64,000 nt of DNA from CAIYRG01 sp964494505 (GCA_964494505.1 CAZBRO010000004.1:1-64000), one strand, 5' to 3'. Positions 49,559-59,104 are shown, counted from the stretch's first letter. The notes: generated by a model from the letters alone, not told the origin. A program made the numbers and translations.

Positions 49559-50167
49559 CTAAGGGAGACCCGCGGCGAACCGCGCATCCAGGCGGGCGAG
49601 GAGAGCGTCTTCGTCGAGCCCCAGCGTCTTCAGCCGCCCGGAGCGGGAGAGCACGGCAAGCCCGGCAATTGCGGCCGCCGCAAGAACGACATCGGCCTGA
49701 TCCTCGCGGGTCTTGGGCGTACGCCCGGCCGCATCCGCAAACGCCGTCAAGGCTGTTATCAGGCGCCCGTTGAACAGCCTTTCGGCTTCCGAGGGCACGC
49801 TTGCGCCTTCGAGCGTCGCCACGGCCGCGGGGAGCGCGCCGCTCTCCCGGAGCAGGCCGAGCGCGGTCTTGGCGGCCGGGGCCAACCCGCAATGACCGTT
49901 ATCCCGGTTTGCCGGAATCTCCTTCAGGGCGCGGGCGAGCCCCGCAAGGTCTTCCGCCGCCAGCGCCAGCACCAATTCGGCCCGGTTGCGGAAATATTCA
50001 TAGACCGAGGCCGGCGCATAACCCGCCTCGCCCGCGACCGCGCGCAAGGAAAGGGCGCCCGCGCCCTCCCGTCCCGACACCCGGCGGGCAGCCTCCAGGA
50101 TGGCGCTTCTGTTGGCCGCACGCTGGCGGGTGCGCCGTTCGACGCGGCGGGACAGCACTTCGCTCAT
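49559..50167 (-). CDS. TetR-family regulator
   Basis: The 202-residue product is a TetR protein with helix-turn-helix LSLRAVAGEAGYAPASVYEYFRNRAEL at residues ~39-64. The C-terminal ligand domain is Ala-rich and resembles no characterised member I can name. It lies 59 bp upstream of the exported unknown protein gene on the same strand; its target is not evident and no clear operator is visible nearby. Confidence 0.85.
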   Translation of the reverse strand: MSEVLSRRVERRTRQRAANRSAILEAARRVSGREGAGALSLRAVAGEAGYAPASVYEYFRNRAELVLALAAEDLAGLARALKEIPANRDNGHCGLAPAAKTALGLLRESGALPAAVATLEGASVPSEAERLFNGRLITALTAFADAAGRTPKTREDQADVVLAAAAIAGLAVLSRSGRLKTLGLDEDALLARLDARFAAGLP

Positions 50168-50205
50168 ACCGCCATGATAAGCGATTCTCGGGTTTCGCCA
50201 TGGCC

Positions 50206-50244
50206 CGAAACGAAAACGGCCCGGAAGGACAACCCTCCGGGCCG
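50206..50244 (-). terminator. Intrinsic terminator after the 50646 secreted-protein gene
   Basis: On the minus strand the 9-bp stem CGGCCCGGA/TCCGGGCCG is followed by TTTTCGTTT. It ends the transcript of the gene at 50269-50646 before the TetR gene. Confidence 0.75.
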
Positions 50245-50268
50245 GCGAGAAGGCTATGCGGTGCGGAT

Positions 50269-50646
50269 CTATTTCGTCGCGGGATGGGAGGATTTGTAGT
50301 CGGCCGCGGCCTTGTTGTAGGCGGCGCCGATGCGTTCCTTTTCCTTCTGGTTGAGATCGCCCTTCGCCTCCAGGCCCTTGCGCACGCTGGGATCGATGCC
50401 CTGCTTGCTGCCTTTGGCGTCGGTCTCATATTTGTTGATCGCCGCCAGGAGGCAGGTCTGGTAGTCGTCCGAGGAGCGGATGAACGCCACGACATCCTTC
50501 GCCGCCTGGCTAAGCTGGGGCAGGCTGGCCGTCTTGCCATCCGGCACCACCGGCGGGATCGGCGCGGAGCACGCATCCTGCTGAGCGAAAGCGGGGGCTG
50601 CCACCAGGGCAAAAGCGGCGGCGGTCAGCCAAATTCCACGGGTCAT
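50269..50646 (-). CDS. Small exported protein of unknown function
   Basis: The 125-residue product has a signal peptide (WLTAAAFALVAAPAFA-QQ). The mature part is mostly alpha-helical and polar, with two cysteines (about residues 26 and 65) that could pair, and a Lys-rich end. No domain is recognised. ATG 50646 follows AAGGAG; the longer frame to 50868 overlaps the next gene and is not coding-like. Confidence 0.75.
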   Translation of the reverse strand: MTRGIWLTAAAFALVAAPAFAQQDACSAPIPPVVPDGKTASLPQLSQAAKDVVAFIRSSDDYQTCLLAAINKYETDAKGSKQGIDPSVRKGLEAKGDLNQKEKERIGAAYNKAAADYKSSHPATK

Positions 50647-50699
50647 CCAAGGCTCCTTCGATCCATCAGCGCGAGAATAAAGCATACCCGGAAGGCCGC

Positions 50700-51806
50700 T
50701 CAAAGGCCAGTTACAGCGACGCAAAGCGCGACCGCGAAACCCTCGACGGGCACGTTCGCCTCGCTGCGGGGGGAACACGCCAACAGGCCCATGACATCGA
50801 AGCCCGCGCTTTCGGCGGCTTCGCGCAAATAGGCCTCGCTGTGGCGATAGCGGCGTTTGGGACCGCACTCATAGCCTCCGCCGTCCGGCTTTTTCTCCAC
50901 CGTGAAGAGGAAGAACCCGCCGGGCACGAGGCGTGCGGCGGCACTCGCGAGCGCGCGCGAGAGGTCGCCCAAATAGACCAGCGTGTCCGCAGCCAGGATC
51001 AGATCGTAGCGCGGGCCGTCCGAAGCGGACAGATCTTCCAGATCCCCGACGCTGAGGCTGTTGTAAATCGCACGCGCGCGCGCCTTCTCTATCATCCGTG
51101 GCGACAGATCGATCCCGTCGAGACGGTGGGCGAGGTCCGCAAAGATCGTGCCGGCCAACCCCGTGCCGCAGCCGAGATCGAGAATGGCAAGGGAGCGCGG
51201 TTCGGCACAGATGGTCATCCGCGCGAGGTCTTTCAGCAGCAGCGGCGCGCGATAGGACAAATCATCCAGCATGCGCCGGTCGTAATCGGGCGCGAACTGA
51301 TCGAAGAGATGGCGAACGAAGCCCGGCGCCGCACGCGCGGCAGTGCGCATGGCTTCCGCCTCGGCGATCTTTCCGGCGGCCGCCTCGGCCAATTCGGACT
51401 GCGAAAGGACGGGCGCAGATAGTATCTCGATTGCGCGTTCGGCTTCGCCCGCATCCAGCCAGGCACAGCCGAGTGCGTAATGCGCCGACACCAATGTAGG
51501 CTCAAGCCTTACAGCACGTTGGTATTCCCCAATGGCCGTCGGCAAGTGGCCCGCCGCGAGCAACGCTTCGCCGAGCGCCAACGCCGCATCTGCGATTCCC
51601 GGCGCAAAGCTTTGCGCGTCGCGCAGCACTGAAAGCGCGCCTTCGCTGTCGCCGGCGGCGATAAGCGCGCGCCCGAGCGCCAGCCGCGTCAGAACGCCGC
51701 CGCGACCGGCTTGGAGTGCTGCACCGAGCAGTTCGGCGGCGTGCTTAGGGTCGCCTTGCGCCATCATCGCGCGCGCTTGTTCAATCGGATCGTCCGGCTT
51801 CTGCAT
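50700..51806 (-). CDS. TPR-repeat plus methyltransferase domain protein
   Basis: The 368-residue protein has tetratricopeptide repeats over residues ~5-130 (for example ALALGEALLAAGHLPTAIGEYQRAVRLEP), then a class I SAM methyltransferase with motif I ILDLGCGTGLAG, and the FDQFAPDYDRRMLDDLSYRAP segment common to trans-aconitate-like and TPR-methyltransferases. Substrate unknown; the TPR region suggests it works on or with a protein. ATG 51806 begins just before the first repeat; upstream codons to 51902 are not TPR-like. Confidence 0.85.
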   Translation of the reverse strand: MQKPDDPIEQARAMMAQGDPKHAAELLGAALQAGRGGVLTRLALGRALIAAGDSEGALSVLRDAQSFAPGIADAALALGEALLAAGHLPTAIGEYQRAVRLEPTLVSAHYALGCAWLDAGEAERAIEILSAPVLSQSELAEAAAGKIAEAEAMRTAARAAPGFVRHLFDQFAPDYDRRMLDDLSYRAPLLLKDLARMTICAEPRSLAILDLGCGTGLAGTIFADLAHRLDGIDLSPRMIEKARARAIYNSLSVGDLEDLSASDGPRYDLILAADTLVYLGDLSRALASAAARLVPGGFFLFTVEKKPDGGGYECGPKRRYRHSEAYLREAAESAGFDVMGLLACSPRSEANVPVEGFAVALCVAVTGL

Positions 51807-51981
51807 TTGCGTTTCTCTCGCATCTCCGGCGGATGCGCAAATTGTGTCGTCATCTACAAAGAACTCTAACTTTGTGTTCACCGACCGGAACGCCAAAGGC
51901 ATTAGGGCTTGGCATGCATTGTGCTAAAAGACCGGTATCCGTTCCGATTGAATCGGTACACAAACCCACGAGGATCATTGG

Positions 51982-52200
51982 GTGCTCGACGAACCGGTGA
52001 AGCCTCACTGCCCGAAATGCAAGGGCAAGCCCACCACCGGACAGCGCAAGCTGACCGAGGGGGAGCGCGACAAACTCACCGGCAATGCCTGGAAGGCGGC
52101 CGCTGCGCGGTTCGATACCGCTTATGTCTGTAAGACCTGCAGCGCGATCTATTCGCATCAAAACGGATTCAGCACCTATATCGCGCGGCTGAAGAACTAA
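51982..52200 (+). CDS. Small zinc-ribbon protein of unknown function
   Basis: The 72-residue basic protein has two CxxC pairs (CPKC at 10-13, CKTC at 50-53), which should bind one Zn2+. The start is GTG 51982, with GAGG upstream at 51970. Its stop overlaps the convergent patatin gene by 4 bp. The role cannot be inferred. Confidence 0.7.
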   Translation: MLDEPVKPHCPKCKGKPTTGQRKLTEGERDKLTGNAWKAAAARFDTAYVCKTCSAIYSHQNGFSTYIARLKN

Positions 52201-54056
52201 TCCACCGCGCGCGGGAGGGAGAGGGCGGGACCCGCGGCCCAGGAATCCGACAGCGGCACGCCGTGCTTTTCGATTTCCAGAACCGCATGCGCGTAACCTT
52301 GCGCGATGGCGCGTTCGAAGGATTTGAAATCCCGGATGCTGACTCCATCGAGCGGAGGCTCGAACAGGAAATCGGCCTGGGCGCGCACGCTGCGGCGCTG
52401 CAGGTCGCTGCCGACCGTGCCCGCGCGCATCAGAATGGAGATGATGGAAGGGGACCCCCGCATGCGCTGCCAGATGAGCGACAGCAGCGAGCGCTCGCCA
52501 TAGCGGTCGTCGTCGGCGCGCAGATCGATTTCACCGGAGACATCGACCGCGATGATGGGCCCGCGCGCTTCGGCCGCCATCACGTCGACGGGAAGATTGT
52601 TCATCACCCCGCCGTCGACCAGCAGGTGCCCGCCCTCTGCGGTCACAGGGGGAAGGATTCCCGGAAGCGCCACGCTGGCACGGAGCGCACGCCACAACGG
52701 CCCGCTGCGATGGACATAATCGCGCCCCGAGGTCAGATCGGAAGAGACGCAGAAATAGGGTTTGGCCAAGTCCTCGATTCGCACATCGCCGAAATGCTTG
52801 CGCAGAAGCGCGCTCACCTTGGCGCCGCGGAACAGCGCGATCAGCGGGAAGGTGAAATCCGACAGCGGCTTGTTGTCGACAAAGGCGTCGCGCACCCGCT
52901 CGGTCACCTCGTCGATGTCCCATTCCATCGCCAGGCCCGCCGCGACAATTCCCCCCATGCTGGTGCCGGCGACGTAATCGAACGGCACGCCCGCTTCCTT
53001 CAGCGCCTTCAGCACGCCGATATGGGCAAAGCCGCGCGCGCCGCCGCCCGCGAGCACGATGTTCACCGCCGAACCCCCGATGAACCGGGCAAGCCGTTTC
53101 AGGTCGGCGGTGTTGCCTGATCGCACATGATGATGGGTGCCATAAAGATCGCGCCTGAGTTCGATATGCTGCGGCACGCCGCGAACCGCCGCACTTCCTT
53201 CATGCACCAGAAGAAGCTCCGGCGCGGCCGCCATGTCGCGACGGAAATAGCGCCGCTCGAAGGGATGCAGCGGCACGCGCTCATCGGCGCGTGCGATCAA
53301 GAGCACCCGGTCGGCCTGGCGCAGACAGAACTGCGACCAGGTGCTGTCCGGCAGGTCGCCCTGATAGAAGACGACGTCGTGCTCGTCTTCGAAGCGGTTG
53401 AACCATTCTGTGCTTTGGGCGCTTGAGGATTTGTCCAGCACAGCGGCCTTGGCGCCCATGCCGGTCAGGATCGACGCGATGCTGTGCGCGACGGGGTCGT
53501 CGGCGAGGCCCCGCTGCAGGGGTACGACTGCAAAGGTCTTCGGCCGCGAAAGCTGGTGGCCGCCGCGCGTGGTCTCGCGCAGGCGTCTGACGACGATCTT
53601 GAGCAGGTTCAGCATGACGCGGGGATAGCGCGTCAACAGCATGTCGAAGGCTTTGGCGCCCAGCCGCAGCAGCTCGGTGTCGCGCAGCGCCACCAGCATC
53701 GCCGAATGGGATTCGCCGGTGAGCATCGACATCTCGCCGACCGTCTCACCGGCGGGGATGGTCGCGACCAGCCGCCTCGGCGCATTCTCCTCGTCGAGGA
53801 AGACTCCGAGCGAGCCCGTGACCACCAGGAACACCGCGCGGTCGTTCTCGCCGTCGCGCGGCAGTTCCAGGCCGCCGGGAAGCCCGAACCAATCCGATTC
53901 GGCAAGCAAACGCCTGAGCGCCTGGTCGCCGATGTCGTCCAGGAGCCGGAAACTTTTCAGCCGCTGAATCAGCGATTCGGGATAGAGCGAATCGCCGAAA
54001 CTGCGGAAAGGCGCAAGCAAAGCCATATCGAGTGCATGTGCGATGGCGGGGTTCAT
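52197..54056 (-). CDS. Patatin-like phospholipase with cyclic-nucleotide-binding domain (NTE family)
   Basis: The 619-residue protein has a cNMP-binding-type beta barrel at residues ~33-150 (AGETVGEMSML at 102-112), a Rossmann-like middle (~172-320) and a patatin lipase domain ~330-600. The oxyanion GGGARGFAHIG is at 337-347, nucleophile Ser366 in GTSMGG and dyad Asp481 in DGG. This is the bacterial NTE/RssA-like layout, a serine lysophospholipase probably on the inner face of the membrane. ATG 54056 was chosen; its stop is shared in the convergent overlap with the zinc-ribbon gene. Whether it binds cAMP is unclear. Confidence 0.9.
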   Translation of the reverse strand: MNPAIAHALDMALLAPFRSFGDSLYPESLIQRLKSFRLLDDIGDQALRRLLAESDWFGLPGGLELPRDGENDRAVFLVVTGSLGVFLDEENAPRRLVATIPAGETVGEMSMLTGESHSAMLVALRDTELLRLGAKAFDMLLTRYPRVMLNLLKIVVRRLRETTRGGHQLSRPKTFAVVPLQRGLADDPVAHSIASILTGMGAKAAVLDKSSSAQSTEWFNRFEDEHDVVFYQGDLPDSTWSQFCLRQADRVLLIARADERVPLHPFERRYFRRDMAAAPELLLVHEGSAAVRGVPQHIELRRDLYGTHHHVRSGNTADLKRLARFIGGSAVNIVLAGGGARGFAHIGVLKALKEAGVPFDYVAGTSMGGIVAAGLAMEWDIDEVTERVRDAFVDNKPLSDFTFPLIALFRGAKVSALLRKHFGDVRIEDLAKPYFCVSSDLTSGRDYVHRSGPLWRALRASVALPGILPPVTAEGGHLLVDGGVMNNLPVDVMAAEARGPIIAVDVSGEIDLRADDDRYGERSLLSLIWQRMRGSPSIISILMRAGTVGSDLQRRSVRAQADFLFEPPLDGVSIRDFKSFERAIAQGYAHAVLEIEKHGVPLSDSWAAGPALSLPRAVD

Positions 54057-54057
54057 A

Positions 54058-54849
54058 CTACCAAGCCGTCCAGCCGCCGTCCGCCGCAAGCACGGCGCCG
54101 GTCACGAAACTCGAAGCAGGGCTCGCCAGGAACAGGACCGGCCCGGCGATTTCGGCCGCCCTTCCGATGCGGCCGAGCATGGTGCGGGCCGCCAGACGCG
54201 CGGCGAAGCTCGCGTCGTCCTTGACCACGGAATCGCGAGGAAACGGCCCCGGGGCAAGCGCATTGACGCGAATTCCCGAGGGGCCGAGCTCGGCCGCAAG
54301 GTGCCGCGTAAGCTGGATGAGACCCGCCTTGGCCGCCCCGTAATGGGGCGGGCTCATCTTGCCGGGCTCCGCGTAGAGCCTCGGATCGGGACTGACGGAC
54401 GCGTACATCGTGGCGATATTGACGACGCTGGCATCGCCCCCTTCGGCGGCCGCCCGCTTCAGCGCCGGCAGACCTGCGCGCACCGCCTCGAACGCGGCCG
54501 TGACCGCGCTCCGGTAGGCGGTGTCGAAATCCTCCGGAGTCGTCTCCGCCAGGGCCTTCGGGGTCATGGTGACGGCGTTGTTGATTAGGATATCCAGGCG
54601 CGGGAGAGCGCCGAAGAAGCGGCGCACCGCCGCAAAATCCATCATGTCGAATGAGGCGCATTCGCTCGCGATACCCGCTCTCCCAAGCTCCAATGCGAAC
54701 GCGTCCAGCCGCGCGGCGTTCCGGCCGTTGATCAGAAGCCGCGCTCCCGCATTCCCCAAAGCGAACGCCATTTCGCGGCCAAGGTGCCCGGCGGCGCCTG
54801 AGAGGAACGCAACCCGGCCATCGAGGCGGTACGGAGTCTCCGGGCTCAT
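54058..54849 (-). CDS. Short-chain dehydrogenase/reductase
   Basis: The 263-residue SDR has cofactor motif GAAGHLG (residues 18-24), NNAV at 90-93 and catalytic Tyr170/Lys174 in HYGAAKAG. The long loop before the Tyr (NIATMYASVSPDPRLYAEPG) resembles SDRs of sugar-nucleotide and flagellin-glycan clusters (PtmA type). It overlaps the aldo-keto reductase stop (ATGA), so both act in one pathway, possibly modification of a surface sugar; that is inference from resemblance. It lies one base from the patatin gene. Confidence 0.85.
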   Translation of the reverse strand: MSPETPYRLDGRVAFLSGAAGHLGREMAFALGNAGARLLINGRNAARLDAFALELGRAGIASECASFDMMDFAAVRRFFGALPRLDILINNAVTMTPKALAETTPEDFDTAYRSAVTAAFEAVRAGLPALKRAAAEGGDASVVNIATMYASVSPDPRLYAEPGKMSPPHYGAAKAGLIQLTRHLAAELGPSGIRVNALAPGPFPRDSVVKDDASFAARLAARTMLGRIGRAAEIAGPVLFLASPASSFVTGAVLAADGGWTAW

Positions 54850-55775
54850 TGCGGCTTCCATTGGGCGGGATCGAGCAGTCTTTCCGGCACGCGCGGGGCG
54901 CTCATGTCGATGCGGCCGCAATCCTCAGGCGACAAAGGCGGGCGCGCGGCGAGGCCCAGATTGGCGTCGAGCTGGGCTTCGGTTTCCTGGCCGACCACCA
55001 CGCCGTCGATCCAGTCCTGGCCCCGCACATAGGCAAGCGCCAGATCGGCAACCGAGGAACGTCTGAACGCACGCGCGGTCTCCGCGAGCCAGGCGATCAA
55101 ATCGGGCGGCGAGATTCCGGGGATGGAGGGCCACACGCGCGCATCTTCGGCGGCGAGCACGCCCTGCAGGAAGGCGCTCCGGGCATGGACCGTAACGTCG
55201 GGACGCGTCCGCAGGGCAGCGATGATTCCCGCTTCGCGCCAGCGCCAATCGAGGAGGTTGAAGGGAAGCTGGATGTGGCTGACCGAGGGTTCGGCGAGCG
55301 AGCGATGCGCCTCCTGCGGCGATTGCACGGAAACGCCGAGCGCCGCGATGGCGCCGGACTCGCGGTGTTCCAGCAGTCTTTGCCAGATCGCGCCGTCATA
55401 GGCCGTCATGTGGTGTGCCCGATGCAGCAGCAGGCAATCGAGGCGCTCCCGGCGCAAAGCGTGTCGCGACTGCGCGATGCTGGCGTCGACCGCTTCACGC
55501 ACCGCTTCGGGCGGGGCATCCGGCGCAAGTTCGCTCAGCGAAGAGAGTTTGGTGATCGCGCGCGAGCGGCGTCCGAGGAGCGCGTCGCCCAGCCGTTCCT
55601 CGGCGTCGCCATAGGTGCGCGCGGTGTCGAAGGCGCCAATACCGGCATCGGCGGCACGGCGGATGAGCGCGAGCGCGGTCTCCCGCACAGGCTTGCCGGT
55701 CCGGTTGGCCGCGCCATAAGCGAGGCCCAACTGAGCCGATCCCATGACAAGTTCGGCCGGATGGCCTGTACGCAT
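54846..55775 (-). CDS. Aldo/keto reductase
   Basis: NADPH-dependent oxidoreductase of 309 residues with the complete AKR tetrad: Asp50 and Tyr55 in DTARTYGD, Lys76 in AITKLSS and His118 in LLLHRAH. The opening LVMGSAQLGLAYGAANRTGKP resembles AKRs of polysaccharide biosynthesis loci. ATG 55775 starts the barrel cleanly; upstream codons to 55880 overlap the divergent promoter. Its stop is coupled to the SDR start. Confidence 0.85.
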   Translation of the reverse strand: MRTGHPAELVMGSAQLGLAYGAANRTGKPVRETALALIRRAADAGIGAFDTARTYGDAEERLGDALLGRRSRAITKLSSLSELAPDAPPEAVREAVDASIAQSRHALRRERLDCLLLHRAHHMTAYDGAIWQRLLEHRESGAIAALGVSVQSPQEAHRSLAEPSVSHIQLPFNLLDWRWREAGIIAALRTRPDVTVHARSAFLQGVLAAEDARVWPSIPGISPPDLIAWLAETARAFRRSSVADLALAYVRGQDWIDGVVVGQETEAQLDANLGLAARPPLSPEDCGRIDMSAPRVPERLLDPAQWKPQ

Positions 55776-55886
55776 GGTTTCCAGCACGTCCCGAGATTCG
55801 AAGGCAACCCTCCCAGATCGTGGTAAAGGACGGGTTAGCGTCTCCGCGACTCCGGGGAACGACGCGCGAGGACGGTCCACGCTCCC

Positions 55887-56465
55887 ATGATGAAACGGCT
55901 AATCCTTGTCCTCGTCGCTCTCGCGCTGGCGGGCTGCGCCACCCCGCCGCGCCTGGGATTCCAGATGCCGCCCGGGCCGCCGGAGCGGGTACAGCCGCTG
56001 CCGGTCCCCCCCCTGGACGTCCAGGTGAATGCGCTGAGGGACCGGCTGTTCATCATGGTCGAAGAACAGCGCCACCGCCTGAATCGGGACGCGAGGCCGC
56101 TTGCGCTCGACCCCGAATTGACCGCGGCAGCCCAAAGCCATTCCGACGACATGGCCCGAAAGGGCTCGTTCGACACCGAAAATCCCGACGGCAATGTCGC
56201 GGTCAATGCACTGCTTGCCGATCCCAAATTCCGGGGCTATGTCGGCGAAATCGCGGCCGCGCAATATTTCACGCCGGGCGCGGCAATCGATCCCGACAAA
56301 TATGCGCGCGGCTTCCTTATGATCTGGATCAACAGCCCGGATCACCGCATGAACCTGACCTATTCGCGTTTCGAGCGGACCGGGATCGGCGTCGCGGTGA
56401 GCGGCAATACCATCTACGCGGCCGCGCTGTTCGCAACCGACCTTGGCCTTCCCGAACCGCAATGA
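55887..56465 (+). CDS. CAP/SCP-domain lipoprotein
   Basis: The 192-residue product has a lipoprotein signal and lipobox ALAGC (Cys17), a Pro-rich linker, and a CAP (SCP/YkwD-like) domain from ~45: LDPELTAAAQSHSDDMARKG and a late SPDHRMNLTYSRFERTGIGVAV, with the His residues typical of this fold's cavity. Bacterial members are periplasmic proteins of mostly unknown activity. The stop overlaps the next gene's ATG (ATGA). Confidence 0.88.
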   Translation: MMKRLILVLVALALAGCATPPRLGFQMPPGPPERVQPLPVPPLDVQVNALRDRLFIMVEEQRHRLNRDARPLALDPELTAAAQSHSDDMARKGSFDTENPDGNVAVNALLADPKFRGYVGEIAAAQYFTPGAAIDPDKYARGFLMIWINSPDHRMNLTYSRFERTGIGVAVSGNTIYAAALFATDLGLPEPQ

Positions 56466-56806
56466 GCGATCCTCCCCGCATCGAGTCCTACGCGGCGTTC
56501 TGGCCCTTTTACCTGCGCGAGCACTCCAAGCTCGACACGCGCCTTTGGCATATCGTCGCCACCGGCGCGTCGAGCATCATTCTCGTCGCCGCATTGGTGA
56601 CCTTCAGCCGTCAGCTCCTGATCGCAGCCATCATCGCCGGCTATGGCCCGGCCTGGGTCGCCCATTTCGCGATCGAGAAGAATCGGCCGGCCACCTTCCG
56701 CTATCCGCTCTGGTCGCTCGTCTCCGATTACCGGATGGCGGCCGCCTGGCTCACGGGTACGCTCGACGCGGAGTTGCGCGCGGCCGGTGTTTCACCGGCC
56801 GGCTAA
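56462..56806 (+). CDS. Mpo1-like / DUF962 small membrane protein
   Basis: The 114-residue product has two hydrophobic helices (about 30-50 and 52-70). The family start is IESYAAFWPFYLREHS, with the AWVAHFAIEKNRPATFRYPLWSLVSD segment that carries the conserved His, Glu and Arg. The yeast Mpo1 enzyme oxidises 2-hydroxy fatty acids; bacterial DUF962 proteins are not well tested. It is translationally coupled to the CAP lipoprotein. Confidence 0.85.
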   Translation: MSDPPRIESYAAFWPFYLREHSKLDTRLWHIVATGASSIILVAALVTFSRQLLIAAIIAGYGPAWVAHFAIEKNRPATFRYPLWSLVSDYRMAAAWLTGTLDAELRAAGVSPAG

Positions 56807-56950
56807 ACCCCTCCTTAACCCTGATCTGTAAGGGTTCGCTAAGGACGTTGAAGCGTCCCCAGGAATCGGGAATTGGATCGGGAACTTTCCTTTACACCAC
56901 ATTTTGCGCCAGCTACCTTCTGTTGAGGGGGCGGGCGCCGCGCGGGCGAC

Positions 56951-58999
56951 ATGAAGCATAATCTTCCTTGGAACGTGACGGGAATCCCGCCGGAAGTGCG
57001 CGACGTTGCGCGCGCCGCCGCCCAGCGGGAAGGCACAAGCGTCGGTGAATGGATCGCGCGGCGCATCCTGGCAGAGGGTGCGTGGCCACAGTCCCTGGGG
57101 CTCGACGAACCGGCGCCGCCGCAGGCTCTTCGCGTGATTCGCAGCGAGCCGCCGAACCACATCGACGAAATTCTCCTGCACCTCTCGCGCCGGCTGGACG
57201 AACACGAGCGCACGCGCGACGAAGCTCAGCGCGCCATGAGCACGGCCGCGGAAGACATCGCCGCAGCCGCTCGCGATCAAGCCAAGACCTTTCACCTCCT
57301 GAACGCCCGAATGGACCGCATCGAGCGCACGGCCGATGCCAGCGCTCTCAAGGATGCGGTGCGTGCGCTGCATCAGGGTCTGTCGAGGCTTGCCGAGCAG
57401 ATCGCGAACACGACGAACGATTCCGGCGCACGGCTGGCCGCGCTCACCGGACAGGTCGAAACGCTGGCCGCCGGCACGCAAGGCGCGCGCGAGGACACGC
57501 AGCGTCTAAGTGAGGCACTGGAAGAACGATTCGCCGCTCTTGACGAGCGCGCCGCGCATGCCGACGAGCGCCTCAAAGAGGTGGAAGCCCGCATCGCCCA
57601 CCCGCACAAAGACGATGGGCTCGCCGAACTCGAACACCGTATCGCCATCGACGAGGAGCATATCGGGCATAGCCTGGAGAAACTGGGCGAGCGCCTCGAT
57701 GCGATCGAGCACCGCGGCATCGAGGCGGGCGTCCAGGACGCCTTGCGCAGCCTGACGGCCCGGATCGCGTCGGTGGAGAAGAAGCATCACGAAGCCATGG
57801 CCGATCTGGAATCGCACCTCGACGGTACGGCGAGGCGGATCGATTCGCTTGAGGGCGCGCTGAAGGCGGCACCGCACGAGGACACCGCGCCGGCCGATCC
57901 AGAGCCCGTAGACGACATCCCTTCATACGCCGCGCTTGGCGAAGCCGAACCCGAACTGCCGCCCTTTCCCGACGCGATTACGGCCGCCCCATCGATCGAC
58001 GAACCCGTCCTCGATTCCGCGGAGTCGGCGTCAACCGGCGAGGACTACATCGCTCAGGCGCGCCGCGCCGCGCGCGCTGCAGCCGAGCCGAATTTCGAGC
58101 GGCATGCCCGCCGAGCGCAGACCGGCGAAGACACGACGCCGGCCACCGGCGCCGGAGGCGGGCGCCCCAAATTGCGCCTGGTGGGAATCGCGGCCTTGGT
58201 GCTTGTGCTGGCAACCGCAGGAGCCCTGGTCGCACGCAACAGTTTCTCCCGCCTCAGCACGCTCTCACCGGCAAGAACCATCGCATTGGATGCACCGAAA
58301 GCGGCGGCGGTGTCGCTGAAGGCCGGCCCGCAAGAGCCGGCCATCATTGTGGCCGCGGCGCCGGCTTCCGCTGTCGCAACGGCCGAGCCCAGTGACGGGA
58401 TGCCGGTCGCCGACCTTCTCGGGCAAGCCCGGGCCGGAAGCGCAACGGCAGCCCTGCTGCTGGGAGAAAAATTCGCAGACGGCAAAGGCATCCCCCAGAA
58501 AGACAAGGAAGCGGCACGCTGGCTGAAGGTGGCGGCGGAGGCGGGCGAACCGGTCGCGCAATATAGGCTCGGCACGCTCTATGAGCGCGGGAACGGGGTG
58601 CCTGAGGATGCCGCACAAGCCATGCATTGGTATGGCGAGGCCGCCATGCGCGGCAACCGGCGCGCGATGCACAATTTGGCCGTCGGTTATGCGGATGGAA
58701 ACGGCGTCGCCAAGGACCTCGGAGAGGCCGCGCGCTGGTTCAAGGCGGCCGCCCAACTTGGACTCACCGATTCGGAGTTCAATCTGGCCGTCCTCTACGA
58801 ACGCGGACTCGGCGTTCCGGCCTCTCTCACCGAAGCCTATCGCTGGTATGCCATAGCGGCGGCCGCGGGCGATGCCGAATCCAAGACGCGGGCTGCCGCG
58901 CTCGCGGGGCGCCTTGCAGCGCCCGACCGCGAAGCAGCCGAAACGCTCGCCAGGGCCTACAAGCCCGGCACCGTCGATATGGCGGCCAATGGCGGCTGA
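56951..58999 (+). CDS. PodJ-like polar/localisation protein with coiled coil and Sel1 repeats
   Basis: The 682-residue protein opens with PWNVTGIPPEVRDVAR...GTSVGEWIARRI, an N-terminal motif shared with alphaproteobacterial PodJ-type proteins. Residues ~75-310 form a long coiled coil, followed by a Pro/Asp/Glu-rich linker. A single membrane helix (~411-430) precedes four Sel1-type repeats (~485-650, such as AARWLKVAAEAGEPVAQYRLGTLYERGNGV). The cytoplasmic coiled coil and periplasmic Sel1 part fit a polarity or cell-envelope organising role. The division of labour is inference; PodJ in Caulobacter places stalk and pilus machinery. Confidence 0.85.
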   Translation: MKHNLPWNVTGIPPEVRDVARAAAQREGTSVGEWIARRILAEGAWPQSLGLDEPAPPQALRVIRSEPPNHIDEILLHLSRRLDEHERTRDEAQRAMSTAAEDIAAAARDQAKTFHLLNARMDRIERTADASALKDAVRALHQGLSRLAEQIANTTNDSGARLAALTGQVETLAAGTQGAREDTQRLSEALEERFAALDERAAHADERLKEVEARIAHPHKDDGLAELEHRIAIDEEHIGHSLEKLGERLDAIEHRGIEAGVQDALRSLTARIASVEKKHHEAMADLESHLDGTARRIDSLEGALKAAPHEDTAPADPEPVDDIPSYAALGEAEPELPPFPDAITAAPSIDEPVLDSAESASTGEDYIAQARRAARAAAEPNFERHARRAQTGEDTTPATGAGGGRPKLRLVGIAALVLVLATAGALVARNSFSRLSTLSPARTIALDAPKAAAVSLKAGPQEPAIIVAAAPASAVATAEPSDGMPVADLLGQARAGSATAALLLGEKFADGKGIPQKDKEAARWLKVAAEAGEPVAQYRLGTLYERGNGVPEDAAQAMHWYGEAAMRGNRRAMHNLAVGYADGNGVAKDLGEAARWFKAAAQLGLTDSEFNLAVLYERGLGVPASLTEAYRWYAIAAAAGDAESKTRAAALAGRLAAPDREAAETLARAYKPGTVDMAANGG

Positions 59000-59104
59000 C
59001 GCCGCCTGATCCGGCCAATCAGAAATCAGAAGACCGGAACTTCGCAAATCGCGTTATTCTGATTTGCGTCTCCTTTTATCCGCGTTCCGATTTCCGGGTC
59101 CTGA

